From assembly GCF_900095185.1 (NCBI RefSeq), contig NZ_LT606948.1, positions 186,001 to 250,000 of the forward strand: 64,000 bases of DNA, written 5' to 3'. Shown here piece by piece: positions 10,149 through 21,112 of the stretch. Numbering within the stretch: the stretch's first letter is position 1; every line of letters starts with the position of its first letter. The position numbers and the translations under genes were made by a program. Source of the stretch: Polynucleobacter necessarius. Lineage in GTDB: Bacteria > Pseudomonadota > Gammaproteobacteria > Burkholderiales > Burkholderiaceae. Under the pieces are notes generated by a model. It ran no database searches. It was not told the DNA's origin and was given only the letters and a program-made list of their open reading frames with translations.

Positions 10149-11477
10149 TTAACTCACCACTTTCGCAAATTCTGCAAAGTAAGTGGGGAATGTTTTGGCA
10201 ACACAATTAGGATCATTGATCTTCAGTGCATTCGGGCCAAAAGCAGCGAGGGAAAAGCACATCGCCATTCGATGGTCATCATAGGTATCAATGCCTTCAG
10301 CTGGTGACTTCCAATTCATCAATGATATGGGTGATTGAACAACAATGCAATCGGCACCCTCTGCAACAATGGCGCCAACTTTTTTTAATTCTTTTGCCAT
10401 AGCCGCAATGCGATCTGTCTCTTTAACTCGCCAGCTTGCAACATGATTTAAGCGGGTTGGTCCCTCGGCAAATAATGCCACAACTGCAAGTGTCATTGCT
10501 ACATCTGGAATTTCAGTGCAATCAACCGTGATGCCATTGAGTTTGCCGTTAGCATTCTTTACGCCATCCACTTCAATCCAATCTTCTCCCACAGTAATGT
10601 TGGCGCCCATGAGCGCAAGAGCATCAGCCAATGCTACATCACCCTGGATACTATCCCTGCCAACACCCACAACCTTTACAGGACCCCCTCCAATCGCCCC
10701 CAACGCCAAGAAATAAGAGGCAGATGAAGCATCGCCTTCGACAGATAATTGGCCTTGGCGCTTATAAACAGCATCAGAAGTTTTTGCAGGAATAACAAAT
10801 GATTGTTGATCAGGACGAGTGACATTAACACCAAAGCGCGCCATGAGCTTCAGGGTGATATCAATGTACGGACGAGAAATTAATTTTCCTATCACTTCAA
10901 TTCGAACTGGCTCTTTTGCCACTAAGGGCAAAGCCATTAGTAATGCAGTTAAAAATTGGCTTGATACATCACCGCGGACCTTAACAACATCTTTTATTTG
11001 AATCTCAGCTGCCGATATTTGGATTGGTGGATAACCTTGAACCAATTCGTACTCGATCTTGGCGCCTACTTGACGCAAACCATCAACCAAATCCCGAATT
11101 GGTCTCTCATGCATGCGGGCAACTCCAGACAAGCGATAGTTACCGCCTTGCATCGCTAGGGCAGCAGTAAGCGGACGAATCGCAGTACCCGCATTACCCA
11201 TAAAAAGATCCGCTTCACTAACAGGGAATTGGCCACCACACCCCTCTACAACACAAACATTGTTTGCTTGATCGGTAACCGTTAAACCCAATTGACGTAA
11301 TGCCGTACGCATGACCTGGGTGTCATCGGCATCGAGCAAATTCTTCAAAGTAGTAGCGCCGGAAGACAATGCTGCAAGCAATAGGGCGCGATTTGAAATG
11401 CTTTTTGAACCTGGCAAAAAGATTGAGCCTTGCGCTTGCTTAAATGGTCCTATGGTGATGTCATGCAAAGCACCCAT
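10149..11477 (-). CDS. aroA: 3-phosphoshikimate 1-carboxyvinyltransferase (EPSP synthase)
   Basis: Transfers enolpyruvyl from PEP to shikimate-3-phosphate in the shikimate pathway. Shown by [18 protein letters not shown] at the N-terminus, the [18 protein letters not shown]-site motif and [15 protein letters not shown] near the C-terminus; about 442 residues, full length. I place the start at the ATG overlapping the tyrA stop (TGATG, A at 11477); a TTG one codon earlier is possible. Tight coupling with tyrA puts it in an aromatic amino acid operon: serC-pheA-(hisC)-tyrA-aroA-cmk-rpsA. Confidence 0.95.
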   Translation of the reverse strand: MGALHDITIGPFKQAQGSIFLPGSKSISNRALLLAALSSGATTLKNLLDADDTQVMRTALRQLGLTVTDQANNVCVVEGCGGQFPVSEADLFMGNAGTAIRPLTAALAMQGGNYRLSGVARMHERPIRDLVDGLRQVGAKIEYELVQGYPPIQISAAEIQIKDVVKVRGDVSSQFLTALLMALPLVAKEPVRIEVIGKLISRPYIDITLKLMARFGVNVTRPDQQSFVIPAKTSDAVYKRQGQLSVEGDASSASYFLALGAIGGGPVKVVGVGRDSIQGDVALADALALMGANITVGEDWIEVDGVKNANGKLNGITVDCTEIPDVAMTLAVVALFAEGPTRLNHVASWRVKETDRIAAMAKELKKVGAIVAEGADCIVVQSPISLMNWKSPAEGIDTYDDHRMAMCFSLAAFGPNALKINDPNCVAKTFPTYFAEFAKVVS

Positions 11478-12358
11478 CAAAGTACATCCAAATCTTGGCG
11501 TGCTTTACTAGCTTTATTAAATAATTTCTCTAAACCAGGACCATCATTTTCAGCAATGAATTTGCGCACGTGATTAACGATTAATAAGTATTGATCTAGT
11601 TCTTTGAGAACTGCAGCCCTGTTACCCAAGCAAATATCACGCCACATCTCTGGACTTGATGCAGCAATTCGCGTGAAGTCTTTGAAGCCTGCACCCACAT
11701 GACTCAGTTTTTGCTCTGCATCTTCAGAGATCACAATGCTAGCCATGAAAGCATAAGACAAGATGTGCGGTAAATGAGAGACTGCAGCATAAATGGCATC
11801 GTGCTGAACAACACCAATCTTTTTGACCTCTGAACCAACCGTTTCCCAGAAACCAGTAATCAAAGCGGTATCTTCAGAAGAGTTTTCTTGTAAAGGGCAA
11901 ATAATCGTCTGCTTGCCCTGAAATAAATCTGCCTTAGCAGCAGAAGCACCATGTTGCGCACCACCCGCAATCGGATGCGCAGGGACAAATTGACAGGCTT
12001 TTTTACCTAAGGCTTCTTTGGCAGCCAAGATCACATCGCCTTTAGTACTACCCGCATCTGTAATCATGGTGCGAGGCTTTAGATTTGGCTCAATCACTTC
12101 AAATGCAGCACGCATCTGAGCAACCGGTATGCAAAGCACAATGACATCAGATTGTTTAGCTGCCTCAACCAAATCCACTACACCATCTATCGCACCCATT
12201 TTCTGGGCTTGCTCTAAATTTTCTGGGCTTCGACCAACACCCAATACCTTACCTACAACCTCAGCTTTTTTAAGTGCTAAACCTAAGGATACACCAATTA
12301 GACCAACGCCCACAATGGCGACAGTACCGTAATTGCTTACTGGATTCATAATGGTCAT
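11477..12358 (-). CDS. tyrA: Prephenate dehydrogenase
   Basis: Oxidatively decarboxylates prephenate to 4-hydroxyphenylpyruvate in tyrosine synthesis. The 293-residue protein begins with an NAD site ([20 protein letters not shown]) and has the catalytic region [15 protein letters not shown] with the key His, followed by the all-helical dimerisation half. It is a monofunctional TyrA without a chorismate mutase domain, which is instead on PheA. A start nine bases downstream (MNPVSNYG) is equally possible. Its stop overlaps the aroA start. Confidence 0.94.
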   Translation of the reverse strand: MTIMNPVSNYGTVAIVGVGLIGVSLGLALKKAEVVGKVLGVGRSPENLEQAQKMGAIDGVVDLVEAAKQSDVIVLCIPVAQMRAAFEVIEPNLKPRTMITDAGSTKGDVILAAKEALGKKACQFVPAHPIAGGAQHGASAAKADLFQGKQTIICPLQENSSEDTALITGFWETVGSEVKKIGVVQHDAIYAAVSHLPHILSYAFMASIVISEDAEQKLSHVGAGFKDFTRIAASSPEMWRDICLGNRAAVLKELDQYLLIVNHVRKFIAENDGPGLEKLFNKASKARQDLDVL

Positions 12359-12373
12359 TCTTTTTTTAAACTT

Positions 12374-13490
12374 TTATTCCTGAGCCAGGATTACTTTTAA
12401 TGCATCGATAAATGCTGAATTCTGTTCTGGCAAGCCAATAGAAATTCTGAGCCACTGAGGCAAGCCTTAGTTTCCTACTGATCGAACAATAATCCCGCGC
12501 TTTAGCAACTCTAGGTTAATGCGTGCGCCTGCTTGTTCATCCTCGCCTACTTTAACTAAAACAAAATTTCCGGCGGATGGCAGATATTCTAAACCCAGCG
12601 CATCAAAGGCATTAGTCAATTGCACATAGCCTGCACGGTTTAATTCAAAGCCCTACTGTAAGAATGCCTGATCCTGAAAAGCAGCAATTGCAGCCGCCTG
12701 CGTCAGGCTATTTACATTAAAGGGCTGACGAATACGGTTAAGTAAATCAGTTACATGTGGTTGGGCAACACCATAGCCAATTCGTAAACCAGCCAACCCA
12801 TAAGCCTTTGAGAACCTACGTGACAAAATCAGATTGGGGAAACGCTTCACCCAAGCAATGGCATCGTAACGTTGCTCAGGAGAGAGGTATTCGTTGTCAG
12901 CCTCATCCAGAACAACAACTACATTTAACAGAAGCGCTACTAAAAAATCTTCAATCTCTTTAGCGGTGCGATAACTCCCTGTAGGATTATTTGGATTTGC
13001 AACGAATACCAACTTTGCGTTATCGCCAGAAGCTTTAATTGCTGCCAACATTGCAGGAGTGTCATTCCCATAGGTAGATGCTGCAGCCACCTCAATCGCT
13101 TTAGCACCAACAGCCTGCGTTGCCAGCGGATAAACAGCAAATGCATGCTTAGAAAAACTCACTTCATCACCAGCGTGTGCAACTGCACTGGCAGCCAACT
13201 CCAAAATATCATTACCTAAAGTAATCCAATCGGTTGGAACACCTAAACGGCTAGCCAAAACATTCTTCAATTCAAATCTATTGGAATCTGGGTAACGGCC
13301 AAAATCACTATTAGCCTTAAGCATCGCATCTTGCGCAGACATTGGTATACCCAATGGGTTTTCATTTGAAGCTAACTGCACAATCTTGTTTTCCTCTAAA
13401 CCGTATTCCCGCGCAACCGTCACTAATAGGACGGCCTCCGACATAGGGAGCATTCGCTTGAATATGTTTGAGGCCGATCTTAGATGTCAT
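12374..13490 (-). pseudogene. hisC: Histidinol-phosphate aminotransferase, broken
   Basis: The remains span a full aminotransferase. From 13490 the start MTSKIGLKHIQANAPYVGG shifts frame near 13427 into the body with VQLASNENPLG and the lysine loop SRRFSKAYGLAGLRIGY, then an in-frame TAG at 12653-12655 and an in-frame TAA at 12466-12468 interrupt the C-terminus, which continues as WLRISIGLPEQNSAF to a stop at 12374. One frameshift and two nonsense codons are seen directly. Many betaproteobacteria have a second hisC in the his operon, so loss of this aro-linked copy may be tolerated; that is inference. Confidence 0.9.
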
Positions 13491-13539
13491 GTGATTTTGC
13501 TAGTGTGATAACGAATTGTGTGCTGAAACTTTTATTCGA

Positions 13540-14619
13540 TTAAGCAGAATGTGGATAAGAGCCTAAGTTTTTATAAAAAGCAGCAACACTCTTTAGGTCA
13601 TCAAGCGCCTCTAATACCTTAGCATCATCAGCATGACCAGCAATATCGATATAAAAGTGATACTCCCAAGTCCCCTTACGTGCAGGTCGAGATTCAAAGC
13701 GTTGCATAGAAACACCATGTTTTGCCAAAGGGGCTAACAAGCGATACACAGCTCCAGGGTGGTTATCAACCGAGAGGACTAAAGATGTTTGATCTTTGCC
13801 GGTAGGCTGGCATGCATAGTCTCCAACCACAACAAAACGAGTACGGTTGTGTGGGTCATCCTGAATTTGCGCAGCTACTGCTTGTAATCCATATGCCTCT
13901 TGCGCAGGATCTCCTGCGATAGCCGCCAAACTTGAGTCATGTGCTGCTAGACGAGCAGCCTCTGCATTACTGCTGACAGCTTGACGCTTGAGTTGGGGAG
14001 CATGCACGCTTAACCATTGTTGACATTGAGCCAAAGCCTGAGCGTGTGCGCAGACCGTAGTAACACCATCTAGATCTCCGCTCTTAGTCAATAGATGGTG
14101 GCGAATTGGCAGTACAACTTCACCGCTTATACGCATCGAAGAATCAAGCAATAAGTCTAAAGTGCGCGAGATCGCACCTTCACTGGAGTTTTCTACGGGT
14201 ACCACACCAAATTGTGCTGCACCCTTTTCTACCGCTCTGAACACCTCATCCAAACTTGCACAAGGCAGGCCGACAATCGAGTGCCCAAAGTAAGTTTGTG
14301 CTGCTTGCTCAGAAAAGGTTCCGACTGGCCCAAGGAAGGCAATGGTTTGCCGCGCCTCTAATGCACGGCATGCAGACATCACTTCACGCCAGATAGCTAC
14401 AATCCCATCCGGCAATAAAGGGCCCTGATTGATTTCTTGTAAACGCGCAACAACTTGATGCTCACGCTCAGGGCGAAATACTGGTGATGCAAAACCACTC
14501 TTTACATATCCAACCTCTTGTGCAGCTTTTGCACGCTGCGTCAGTAAATCCAAGATCTGGGCATCTAAGGCATCAATTTTTTCCCTTAAGGGAGCTAAGC
14601 GCTGTTCTTCAGTACTCAT
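13540..14619 (-). CDS. pheA: Bifunctional chorismate mutase / prephenate dehydratase (P-protein)
   Basis: Converts chorismate to prephenate and then to phenylpyruvate. The 359 residues show an N-terminal AroQ chorismate mutase helix bundle (LREKIDALDAQILDLLTQRA), the dehydratase domain with FLGPVGTFSEQAA and VPVENSSEGAISRTLDLLL, and a C-terminal ACT domain with ESRPARKGTWEYHFYID, the Phe-binding region for feedback control. It overlaps serC by one base (TAATG), so the two are coupled. The gene is intact although the next gene in the operon, hisC, is broken. Confidence 0.96.
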   Translation of the reverse strand: MSTEEQRLAPLREKIDALDAQILDLLTQRAKAAQEVGYVKSGFASPVFRPEREHQVVARLQEINQGPLLPDGIVAIWREVMSACRALEARQTIAFLGPVGTFSEQAAQTYFGHSIVGLPCASLDEVFRAVEKGAAQFGVVPVENSSEGAISRTLDLLLDSSMRISGEVVLPIRHHLLTKSGDLDGVTTVCAHAQALAQCQQWLSVHAPQLKRQAVSSNAEAARLAAHDSSLAAIAGDPAQEAYGLQAVAAQIQDDPHNRTRFVVVGDYACQPTGKDQTSLVLSVDNHPGAVYRLLAPLAKHGVSMQRFESRPARKGTWEYHFYIDIAGHADDAKVLEALDDLKSVAAFYKNLGSYPHSA

Positions 14620-15719
14620 TAAGCCCGCCTTTCAAAGTCACGCATAAATTCAACTAAGGCTTGTACGCCTTCAATCGACATGGCGTTATAAATGCTGGCA
14701 CGCATTCCACCCGCCGCTTTATGACCCCGCAATCCCACCAGACCAGCAGCGTTCGATTGAGTCAAAAATTCTGCGTTCAGCAGGCTCTCATCTTTTAAGA
14801 AAAAGGTCACGTTCATACGCGAACGATATTCTTTAGTAACGCGATTCTCATACAAACTACTTTGATCCAAGAAGTTGTAAAGCAAATCCGCCTTTTCTTG
14901 ATTGCGCTTTTCAATCACTTTCACACCACCCTGCCCGAGCAACCACTTAAAGCCAAGACCAGCCATGTAGATAGAAAACGTAGGCGGAGTATTAATCATC
15001 GATTGGGTATTTGCTTGGACAGCCCAATCCCAAATTAATGGAGTGATGTCCATGCTGTGACCTATTAAATCTTTGCGAACAATCACAATTGTTACACCAG
15101 ACGGACCAATATTCTTCTGTACACCACCAAACCAAACAGCACATCGATTCACATCCATCTCTTTAGAGAGAATGTTGCTAGAAATATCGGCGACCAAAGG
15201 AACATCGCCAACCTCGGGGACATCTGGAAATTCAACTCCACCAATTGTCTCATTGGCACAATAAAGAACATAGGCAGCATCACTCGATAACTTCCAAGTA
15301 TTTCTGGCAGGAATTGTATTGAACTTTTCAACGGCAGAAGATGCAACTAAATTTGCCGTGCCGTACTTCTGCGCCTCTTGAAATGATTTTTCTGACCAAA
15401 CACCAGTCACAATGTAATCTGCCTTTGGTCCATTTTTAGCCAAAGGCATCAAGTTCATTGGTATGGCTGCATTTTGCCCAAGACCACCGCCCTGCAAAAG
15501 CAGGATTTCATATGAGTCCGGAATATTCATCAATGTACGAAGGTCTTGAATGACCTTTTCATACACTTCCATAAACTCTTTGCTACGGTGACTAATTTCC
15601 ATCACGCTGGTGCCAAGTCCATGGCAATTGAGCATTTCATCAGCGGCCTGCTTCAAAACCTCTTCGGGCAAAGTAGCAGGCCCCGCAGCGAAATTAAAGA
15701 TGCGGCGGTCAAATGTCAT
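14619..15719 (-). CDS. serC: Phosphoserine aminotransferase
   Basis: A PLP enzyme making 3-phosphoserine for serine synthesis and a pyridoxal precursor. The 366-residue protein is full length. It shows FNFAAGPATLPEEVL at the N-terminus, SHRSKEF in the substrate loop and the PLP-lysine region WFGGVQKNIGPSG, with the lysine in QKN. It follows gyrA by 29 bases on the same strand and overlaps pheA by one base; the order gyrA-serC-pheA is conserved in Burkholderiales. Confidence 0.96.
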   Translation of the reverse strand: MTFDRRIFNFAAGPATLPEEVLKQAADEMLNCHGLGTSVMEISHRSKEFMEVYEKVIQDLRTLMNIPDSYEILLLQGGGLGQNAAIPMNLMPLAKNGPKADYIVTGVWSEKSFQEAQKYGTANLVASSAVEKFNTIPARNTWKLSSDAAYVLYCANETIGGVEFPDVPEVGDVPLVADISSNILSKEMDVNRCAVWFGGVQKNIGPSGVTIVIVRKDLIGHSMDITPLIWDWAVQANTQSMINTPPTFSIYMAGLGFKWLLGQGGVKVIEKRNQEKADLLYNFLDQSSLYENRVTKEYRSRMNVTFFLKDESLLNAEFLTQSNAAGLVGLRGHKAAGGMRASIYNAMSIEGVQALVEFMRDFERRA

Positions 15720-15748
15720 GATGTTTACAAGTCGAGTGTGGTGACGCC

Positions 15749-18451
15749 TTAAGCGTCGCCTGCCGCATCAGAATTGGCATCGGCTGTTGGAGCAGCGTTA
15801 GGCATATCGCCTTCATCCTCAACATCGCCCGCGTCATCGGAATCGCTTTCAGCAATACGCTGCAGACCAGAAAGTCGTGTACCTGCATCTACGTTGATCA
15901 AAGTAACGCCCTGGGTCGCACGACCCATTTCACGAATTTCAGAGACACGTGTACGAACTAGTACGCCACCAATGGTGATCAACATAATTTGATCTTCTGG
16001 GGATACTAGTGCAGCAGCAACCACTTTACCGTTCCGGTCTGACGTCTGAATCGCAATCATGCCTTTGGTACCACGACCATGACGGGTATATTCAATCATT
16101 GGCGTACGTTTCCCGTAACCATTTTCAGTTGCAGTCAACACGCTACTTGGAATAGCAACGCCATTCGCAGCTACAACCGCAGCCTCAGCGCCTTCAGCAG
16201 GAGCCACCAACATAGCAATTACCTGATGGCCTTCACCAAGATTCATACCGCGTACACCACGGGCAGTTCGGCCCATCGGACGAACATCATTCTCATCAAA
16301 GCGGACCGCTTTTCCTGCATCAGAGAACAACATCACATCATGCTGACCGTCTGTAATCGCCGCACCGACCAAGAAATCGTTTTCGTTTAAGTCAACCGCA
16401 ATAATGCCGGCCTTACGTGGATTAGAGAAGTCAGATAACCGCGTCTTCTTCACGGTACCTAAGCTAGTGGCCATAAACACATAGTGGTCGTCTTGGTAAC
16501 CCTTAATCGGCAGAATCACAGTAATCTTCTCCCCCTCAATCAGGGGGAACATATTTACAATAGGCTTACCACGCGATGTGCGGCTTCCTTGCGGAACTTC
16601 CCATACTTTGAGCCAGTACATGCGGCCTCGATCAGAGAAGCACAGAATCGTGTCATGGGTGTTAGCCACGAATAGGGTGTCAATCCAATCCTCAGCTTTT
16701 GTTGCAGCAGCTTGTTTGCCACGACCGCCGCGTTTTTGCGCGCGATATTCGCTCAGCGGCTGGCTCTTCATGTAACCGGTATGTGAGAGTGTCACCACCA
16801 TATCTTGTGGCGTAATCAAATCTTCCGTGAAAAGTTCAGCTGCATTCATTTCAATAAATGAACGACGACCTGTATCACCGCCCGCAATACCAAACTCCGA
16901 TTGTACTTCTTTTAATTCAGATTCCATCACTTGAGTGACACGCTCTGGATTTGCTAGCAAATCAAGTAAGTCAGAAATTTCTGCCATGACTTCTTTGTAT
17001 TCATTAACGATCTTGTCTTGCTCAAGGCCAGTCAAACGTTGCAAGCGCATCTGCAAAATTTCTTGCGTCTGACTATCAGAGAGACGATATAAGCCAGCAG
17101 TTTGCATGCCGTATTCAGGTAACAATCCTTCTGGACGATAAGCGTTGCGGCCACCAGGTGTATCGGTCTCAGCCCGCGCTAACATCTCGCGCACCATCGA
17201 TGAGTCCCAAGCTTTACCCATTAATTCTTGCTTAGCAAGCACTGGGTTCGCAGCCGCTTTGATAATCGCAATAAATTCATCAATATTTGCTAACGCAACC
17301 GCTAATCCTTCTAATACGTGCCCACGATCACGCGTCTTACGTAGGTCAAAAATGGTACGACGTGTAACAACCTCACGTCGATGTTGCAGGAAATACTCAA
17401 GCATTTGCTTGAGATTTAACAGGCGTGGCTGGTGATCAACCAAAGCCACCATGTTCATACTAAAGTTATCTTGTAGTTGAGTGCTCTTGTACAAGTTATT
17501 GAGAACAACTTCTGGCACTTCTCCGCGCTTGAGTTCAATCACGACACGCATGCCAGATTTATCCGATTCATCACGTAAATCAGAAATGCCTTCTACTTTT
17601 TTTTCATTCACTAACTCGGCAATACGTTCGAGCAAGTTCTTCTTATTAACCTGATATGGCAACTCATCAACGATGATGGCTTGACGGGCACCTTTATCCA
17701 AATCTTCAAAGTGAGTTTTGGCACGCATTACCACTCGCCCGCGACCAGTACGGTAGCCCTCGCGAACGCCCTGAACCCCGTAAATAATCCCGGCGGTTGG
17801 GAAATCCGGAGCCGGAATTAGCTCAATCAGCTCATCAATCGTGCATTCAGGGTTGTGAAGTACATGTAAACAGGCTGAAACCACCTCATCCAGGTTATGG
17901 GGAGGGATATTAGTTGCCATGCCTACAGCAATGCCAGAACTGCCATTAATCAGCAAATTAGGCATTTTGGCAGGCAGAATCAGGGGCTCTTTCTCGCTGC
18001 CATCGTAATTTGGACCAAAATCGACTGTTTCCTCATCCAAATCAACCAAAAGCTCATGGGCGATCTTACGAAGGCGAATCTCGGTATACCGCATTGCAGC
18101 AGCGTTATCGCCGTCTACGGAGCCAAAGTTACCCTGCCCGTCAATCAGCATATAGCGTAGAGAGAAGTCCTGTGTCATTCGAACAATCGTGTCATACACC
18201 GCAGAATCACCGTGCGGATGGTATTTACCGATTACATCGCCAACTATACGGGCAGATTTTTTATAAGCTCGGTTCCAATCGTTGTTTAATTCATACATTG
18301 CAAATAAGACCCGGCGGTGAACCGGTTTGAGGCCGTCACGCACGTCTGGCAGGGCTCTGCCGACGATGACGCTCATTGCGTAGTCCAAATAGGACCGCCG
18401 CATTTCGTCTTCGAGGGATATGGATAGTGTTTCTTTAGCGGCTTGTTCCAT
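15749..18451 (-). CDS. gyrA: DNA gyrase subunit A
   Basis: The DNA-cutting subunit of gyrase. The 900-residue protein is complete. The winged-helix/QRDR region reads [18 protein letters not shown] and the catalytic Tyr is in [11 protein letters not shown]; the second half holds the six-bladed C-terminal pinwheel with the GyrA-box region QKRGGRGKQ. The tail is acidic and Ala-rich. It leads the serC-pheA operon; the 159-base gap to ompA is a divergent promoter region with no gene. Confidence 0.97.
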   Translation of the reverse strand: MEQAAKETLSISLEDEMRRSYLDYAMSVIVGRALPDVRDGLKPVHRRVLFAMYELNNDWNRAYKKSARIVGDVIGKYHPHGDSAVYDTIVRMTQDFSLRYMLIDGQGNFGSVDGDNAAAMRYTEIRLRKIAHELLVDLDEETVDFGPNYDGSEKEPLILPAKMPNLLINGSSGIAVGMATNIPPHNLDEVVSACLHVLHNPECTIDELIELIPAPDFPTAGIIYGVQGVREGYRTGRGRVVMRAKTHFEDLDKGARQAIIVDELPYQVNKKNLLERIAELVNEKKVEGISDLRDESDKSGMRVVIELKRGEVPEVVLNNLYKSTQLQDNFSMNMVALVDHQPRLLNLKQMLEYFLQHRREVVTRRTIFDLRKTRDRGHVLEGLAVALANIDEFIAIIKAAANPVLAKQELMGKAWDSSMVREMLARAETDTPGGRNAYRPEGLLPEYGMQTAGLYRLSDSQTQEILQMRLQRLTGLEQDKIVNEYKEVMAEISDLLDLLANPERVTQVMESELKEVQSEFGIAGGDTGRRSFIEMNAAELFTEDLITPQDMVVTLSHTGYMKSQPLSEYRAQKRGGRGKQAAATKAEDWIDTLFVANTHDTILCFSDRGRMYWLKVWEVPQGSRTSRGKPIVNMFPLIEGEKITVILPIKGYQDDHYVFMATSLGTVKKTRLSDFSNPRKAGIIAVDLNENDFLVGAAITDGQHDVMLFSDAGKAVRFDENDVRPMGRTARGVRGMNLGEGHQVIAMLVAPAEGAEAAVVAANGVAIPSSVLTATENGYGKRTPMIEYTRHGRGTKGMIAIQTSDRNGKVVAAALVSPEDQIMLITIGGVLVRTRVSEIREMGRATQGVTLINVDAGTRLSGLQRIAESDSDDAGDVEDEGDMPNAAPTADANSDAAGDA

Positions 18452-18610
18452 TTAGAAATAATATCATTTTGATGACAGGTAGGCCCTATGCTAAAATTCT
18501 GTCAGTGTGTACGAAATTGAGATGTGTCGCTTTGCAGTTTTTGCATCAAAGTAGGGCGAATTACATTTAAGTTTGGCTTTAATTAAAAAAGAGATTTTTG
18601 AGGACTAAAA

Positions 18611-19183
18611 ATGAACAAAACCCTAAAAGTGTTGCTGGCTTCTGTTATCACCGTTTCTGCTGCTTCTGCTCAAACCGTTGACAACTGGGTAAACGGCGAC
18701 GGTACTTTGAATTGGAAAAACGGCGATGGCACATTGTGCTGGCGCGTCAACAACTGGACACCGGCAACTGCGTTCAAAGGTTGTGACGGTGCTCTAGTAC
18801 CTGCGGCTCCTGTTTCTGGTGTTAGCCAAAGCAAAATCACTTTGCAAGCTGACACACTTTATGATTTTGACAAAGCAACATTGAAGCCAGAAGGCATGGC
18901 TACTTTGGACAAGATTGCTCGTGATTTGAGCAAGATCAAGTTGGAAGTCATCATCGCTGTTGGTAACACTGACAGCATCGGCACAGATGCATACAACATG
19001 GCCCTCGGTCAGCGTCGTGCGCAATCTGTTAAGACTTACCTCGTAAGCAAGGGTGTTGACGGAAGCCGTATCTACACAGAATCTAAAGGCAAGAGCAATC
19101 CAGTTGCATCAAACGCAAATGCTGAAAGCCGCGCTAAGAACCGCCGTACTGACATCGAAGTTGTTGGTACAGCAGCTAAGTAA
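18611..19183 (+). CDS. OmpA-family outer membrane protein
   Basis: A small peptidoglycan-tethering outer-membrane protein. The 190 residues have a signal peptide (MNKTLKVLLASVITVSAASA), a short periplasmic stretch with a nine-residue near-repeat (NWVNGDGTL / NWKNGDGTL), and a C-terminal OmpA domain with the peptidoglycan-binding region GQRRAQSVKTYLVSKG and NRRTDIEVV. There is no eight-strand barrel; burkholderial OmpA-like proteins of this size are common. A GAGG ribosome-binding site lies about seven bases before the ATG, and a strong terminator follows. Codon use is more biased than in neighbours, suggesting high expression. Confidence 0.88.
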   Translation: MNKTLKVLLASVITVSAASAQTVDNWVNGDGTLNWKNGDGTLCWRVNNWTPATAFKGCDGALVPAAPVSGVSQSKITLQADTLYDFDKATLKPEGMATLDKIARDLSKIKLEVIIAVGNTDSIGTDAYNMALGQRRAQSVKTYLVSKGVDGSRIYTESKGKSNPVASNANAESRAKNRRTDIEVVGTAAK

Positions 19184-19197
19184 TTCGCTTTACTTGT

Positions 19198-19226
19198 ACA
19201 AAAGCCCGCTTCAAGCGGGCTTTTGT
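19198..19226 (+). terminator. Rho-independent terminator after ompA
   Basis: Near-complete palindrome ACAAAAGCCCGCTT / AAGCGGGCTTTTGT, GC-rich core with a T-run, 15 bases after the ompA-like stop. Confidence 0.9.
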
Positions 19227-19279
19227 ATTTCCGTTATATTCATAAACTTCTTTCATAGCCTTACCCAAAACCCCCTCTT

Positions 19280-19969
19280 ATGAACGTCGACCAGTCCGAA
19301 ATCGCCAAATTTAGCGCCCTAGCCCATCGCTGGTGGGATCCGAATAGCGAATTCAAACCCCTAAATGCCATCAACCCGCTTCGACTGGGTTGGATCAAAT
19401 CATTTGTCAATCTAGAGGGCAAAAAGGTAGTGGATATTGGTTGCGGCGGCGGCATCCTTGCAGAATCGATCGCGCATTCAGGCGGAGATACAACTGGTAT
19501 CGACCTCTCTGAAAAAGCACTTAAAGTTGCAGAATTACATGCACTCGAAGTAGGCGCAAATCTCACATATCGCGCGATTTCAGCAGAGGCACTCGCAGAA
19601 GAACAACCAGAACAATATGATGTAGTGACTTGCATGGAGATGCTAGAACATGTGCCTGACCCTGCGTCAATCGTGAGAGCCTGTGCCAAATTGTGTAAAC
19701 CAGGCGGGACTTTATTTTTTAGTACATTAAATCGCAATCCAAAGTCCCACTTATTTGCGATTATTGGCGCAGAGTACATCCTCAAACTGCTTCCTCAAGG
19801 CACCCATGAGTACGCTAAATTCATCAAACCCTCTGAACTGGTTGCCTTGACCCGTCATGCAAATTTAGAGATGCTAGGCATGAACGGCTTAAGCTACAAC
19901 CCTATTACTCAGGTATATGGCCTAAGCGATGACGTGGATGTGAATTACATGATCGCAGTGCGAAAGTGA
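19280..19969 (+). CDS. ubiG: Ubiquinone biosynthesis O-methyltransferase
   Basis: Carries out both O-methylations in ubiquinone synthesis with SAM. The 229-residue protein shows the family N-terminus (FSALAHRWWDPNSEFKPL), the SAM motif VVDIGCGGGILAESIA, and CMEMLEHVPDP. It is full length. Its stop overlaps the GTG start of the following gph by four bases, the conserved ubiG-gph arrangement; here gph is broken but ubiG remains intact, which fits a respiring organism with a cbb3 oxidase. Confidence 0.95.
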   Translation: MNVDQSEIAKFSALAHRWWDPNSEFKPLNAINPLRLGWIKSFVNLEGKKVVDIGCGGGILAESIAHSGGDTTGIDLSEKALKVAELHALEVGANLTYRAISAEALAEEQPEQYDVVTCMEMLEHVPDPASIVRACAKLCKPGGTLFFSTLNRNPKSHLFAIIGAEYILKLLPQGTHEYAKFIKPSELVALTRHANLEMLGMNGLSYNPITQVYGLSDDVDVNYMIAVRK

Positions 19970-20650
19970 GTCAAAACGTGAGCGACTCTCTCGAGTCGAG
20001 CCCATACGCAGGCATCTTTTTTGCTTTGGATGGGACATTAGCTGATACTGCTCCAGATTTAGTGGCAGCAACCAATCAATTACTCATTACGCGCCATTTA
20101 GAGCTCAAGCCTTATGAATTTCTGCAACCTTAAGCTTTCAGCCGACGCAAGGGGATTGCTCGCAGACGCTTTCGGAATCAGTCCAGATCATGCAGATTTC
20201 CCCATTCTACGTGATGAGTTTTTCAGCAATTATGAGAAAGCTTTGTTAGTAGAAAGCAGATTATTTGATGGAATTGACCACTTGCTTGTCCAAATGGACC
20301 ATGCAAATCTTCTCCGGGGAATCATTACCAACAAAAGTGAGCGTTTTACTAAGACCCATTACGAAGTTAATGGGTCTTCACCAGCGAGCCGTCTCCACTG
20401 TTCAAACCACACCCAGAGCCCATTTTGCATGCAGCAAGAGCTTCGAATATCAATTCTACACAATCAATCTATGTTTGGCAATGACATCAGAGACATTTTG
20501 GCGGGCAACGCAGCAGGAATGAAGACCGTTGCAGCAGCCTATGGTTACTGTCGCTGTAAAGGAGCCTCCAGAGGCTTGGGGAGCGGATTACATCATCAAT
20601 AACCCCCTTCCGCCGACTTATTACAAATCATTTTTCCCAGCAGGGTTTAA
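19966..20650 (+). pseudogene. gph: Phosphoglycolate phosphatase, broken
   Basis: HAD phosphatase remnant beginning at a GTG overlapping ubiG. The motif that should read FDLDGT reads FALDGTLADTAPDL, so the catalytic nucleophile Asp is replaced by Ala. Frame then shifts near 20130 (LKPYEFLQP to ARGLLADAFGISPDHADF), again near 20370 within GLHQRAVSTV, and again near 20480 (DIRDILAGNAAGMKTVAAA) and 20560. The last stop in the original frame is probably 20648-20650. At least three frameshifts plus loss of the nucleophile mean it is dead; phosphoglycolate removal must be dispensable or done elsewhere. Confidence 0.88.
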
Positions 20651-20712
20651 AAAGATATTCAGCAATTTAAGGTTAGCAGCTTTAAAATAGATTCTTCCTA
20701 TGTATGAACTCC

Positions 20713-21071
20713 GGGGTCGACATGGTTTCGACGTGGATTACAAAGCATCAAGGGCATACCGAGGACCCGTTATCTCGTAAATCAATGGGAATGTAATAAC
20801 TGCTAACGACGAACGTTACGCACTAGCCGCTTAATTGCGGTTGCCCCTGAACTGATTCTCTCTTGGGTCAGGTAGCGCAAGCTACATCAGGGTCATATAC
20901 AAGAGATAAGACTATTTTGCGTCACGAAAAATAGTACGAAAACTTGGTGAATCGTCAGTGAGAAACGTGTCAATCCGTGACTAACTGATTAAATCGAACG
21001 ATATGACTAAGTATGTAGAACTTGTTGTGGAGGATTTGCGGACGCGGGTTCGATTCCCGCCGACTCCACCA
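20713..21071 (+). ncRNA. ssrA: tmRNA (ssrA), one-piece
   Basis: Rescues stalled ribosomes by acting as alanyl-tRNA and as a short mRNA that adds a degradation tag. The 5' end GGGGTCGACATGGTTTCGACG pairs with the 3' acceptor GGACTCC-like sequence before an encoded CCA (acceptor stem G-C, G-C, G-U, G-C, U-A, C-G, G-C), and the T-arm GCGGGTTCGATTCCCGC is complete. Length is 359 nt, standard for a one-piece betaproteobacterial tmRNA. A terminator follows 12 bases later. Confidence 0.96.
20802..20834 (+). other. tmRNA tag reading frame (ANDERYALAA)
   Basis: Inside ssrA, a resume Ala codon leads into the tag ANDERYALAA followed by TAA. The ALAA end is the ClpXP/ClpA degron; the ANDER start is typical of betaproteobacteria. 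Confidence 0.93.
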
Positions 21072-21082
21072 TTTAAAGCAAG

Positions 21083-21112
21083 CCCCTCTGATTTTTGGAG
21101 GGGTTTTGTTTT
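21083..21112 (+). terminator. Rho-independent terminator after ssrA
   Basis: CCCCTC / GAGGGG stem with nine-base loop, followed by TTTTGTTTTTT. It abuts the 3' end of the methyltransferase pseudogene on the other strand. Confidence 0.85.

Noticed and set aside
18670-19024. Antisense open frames opposite the ompA-like gene
   Set aside because: They mirror a highly biased coding strand and have no ribosome site or recognisable domains; shadows of ompA.
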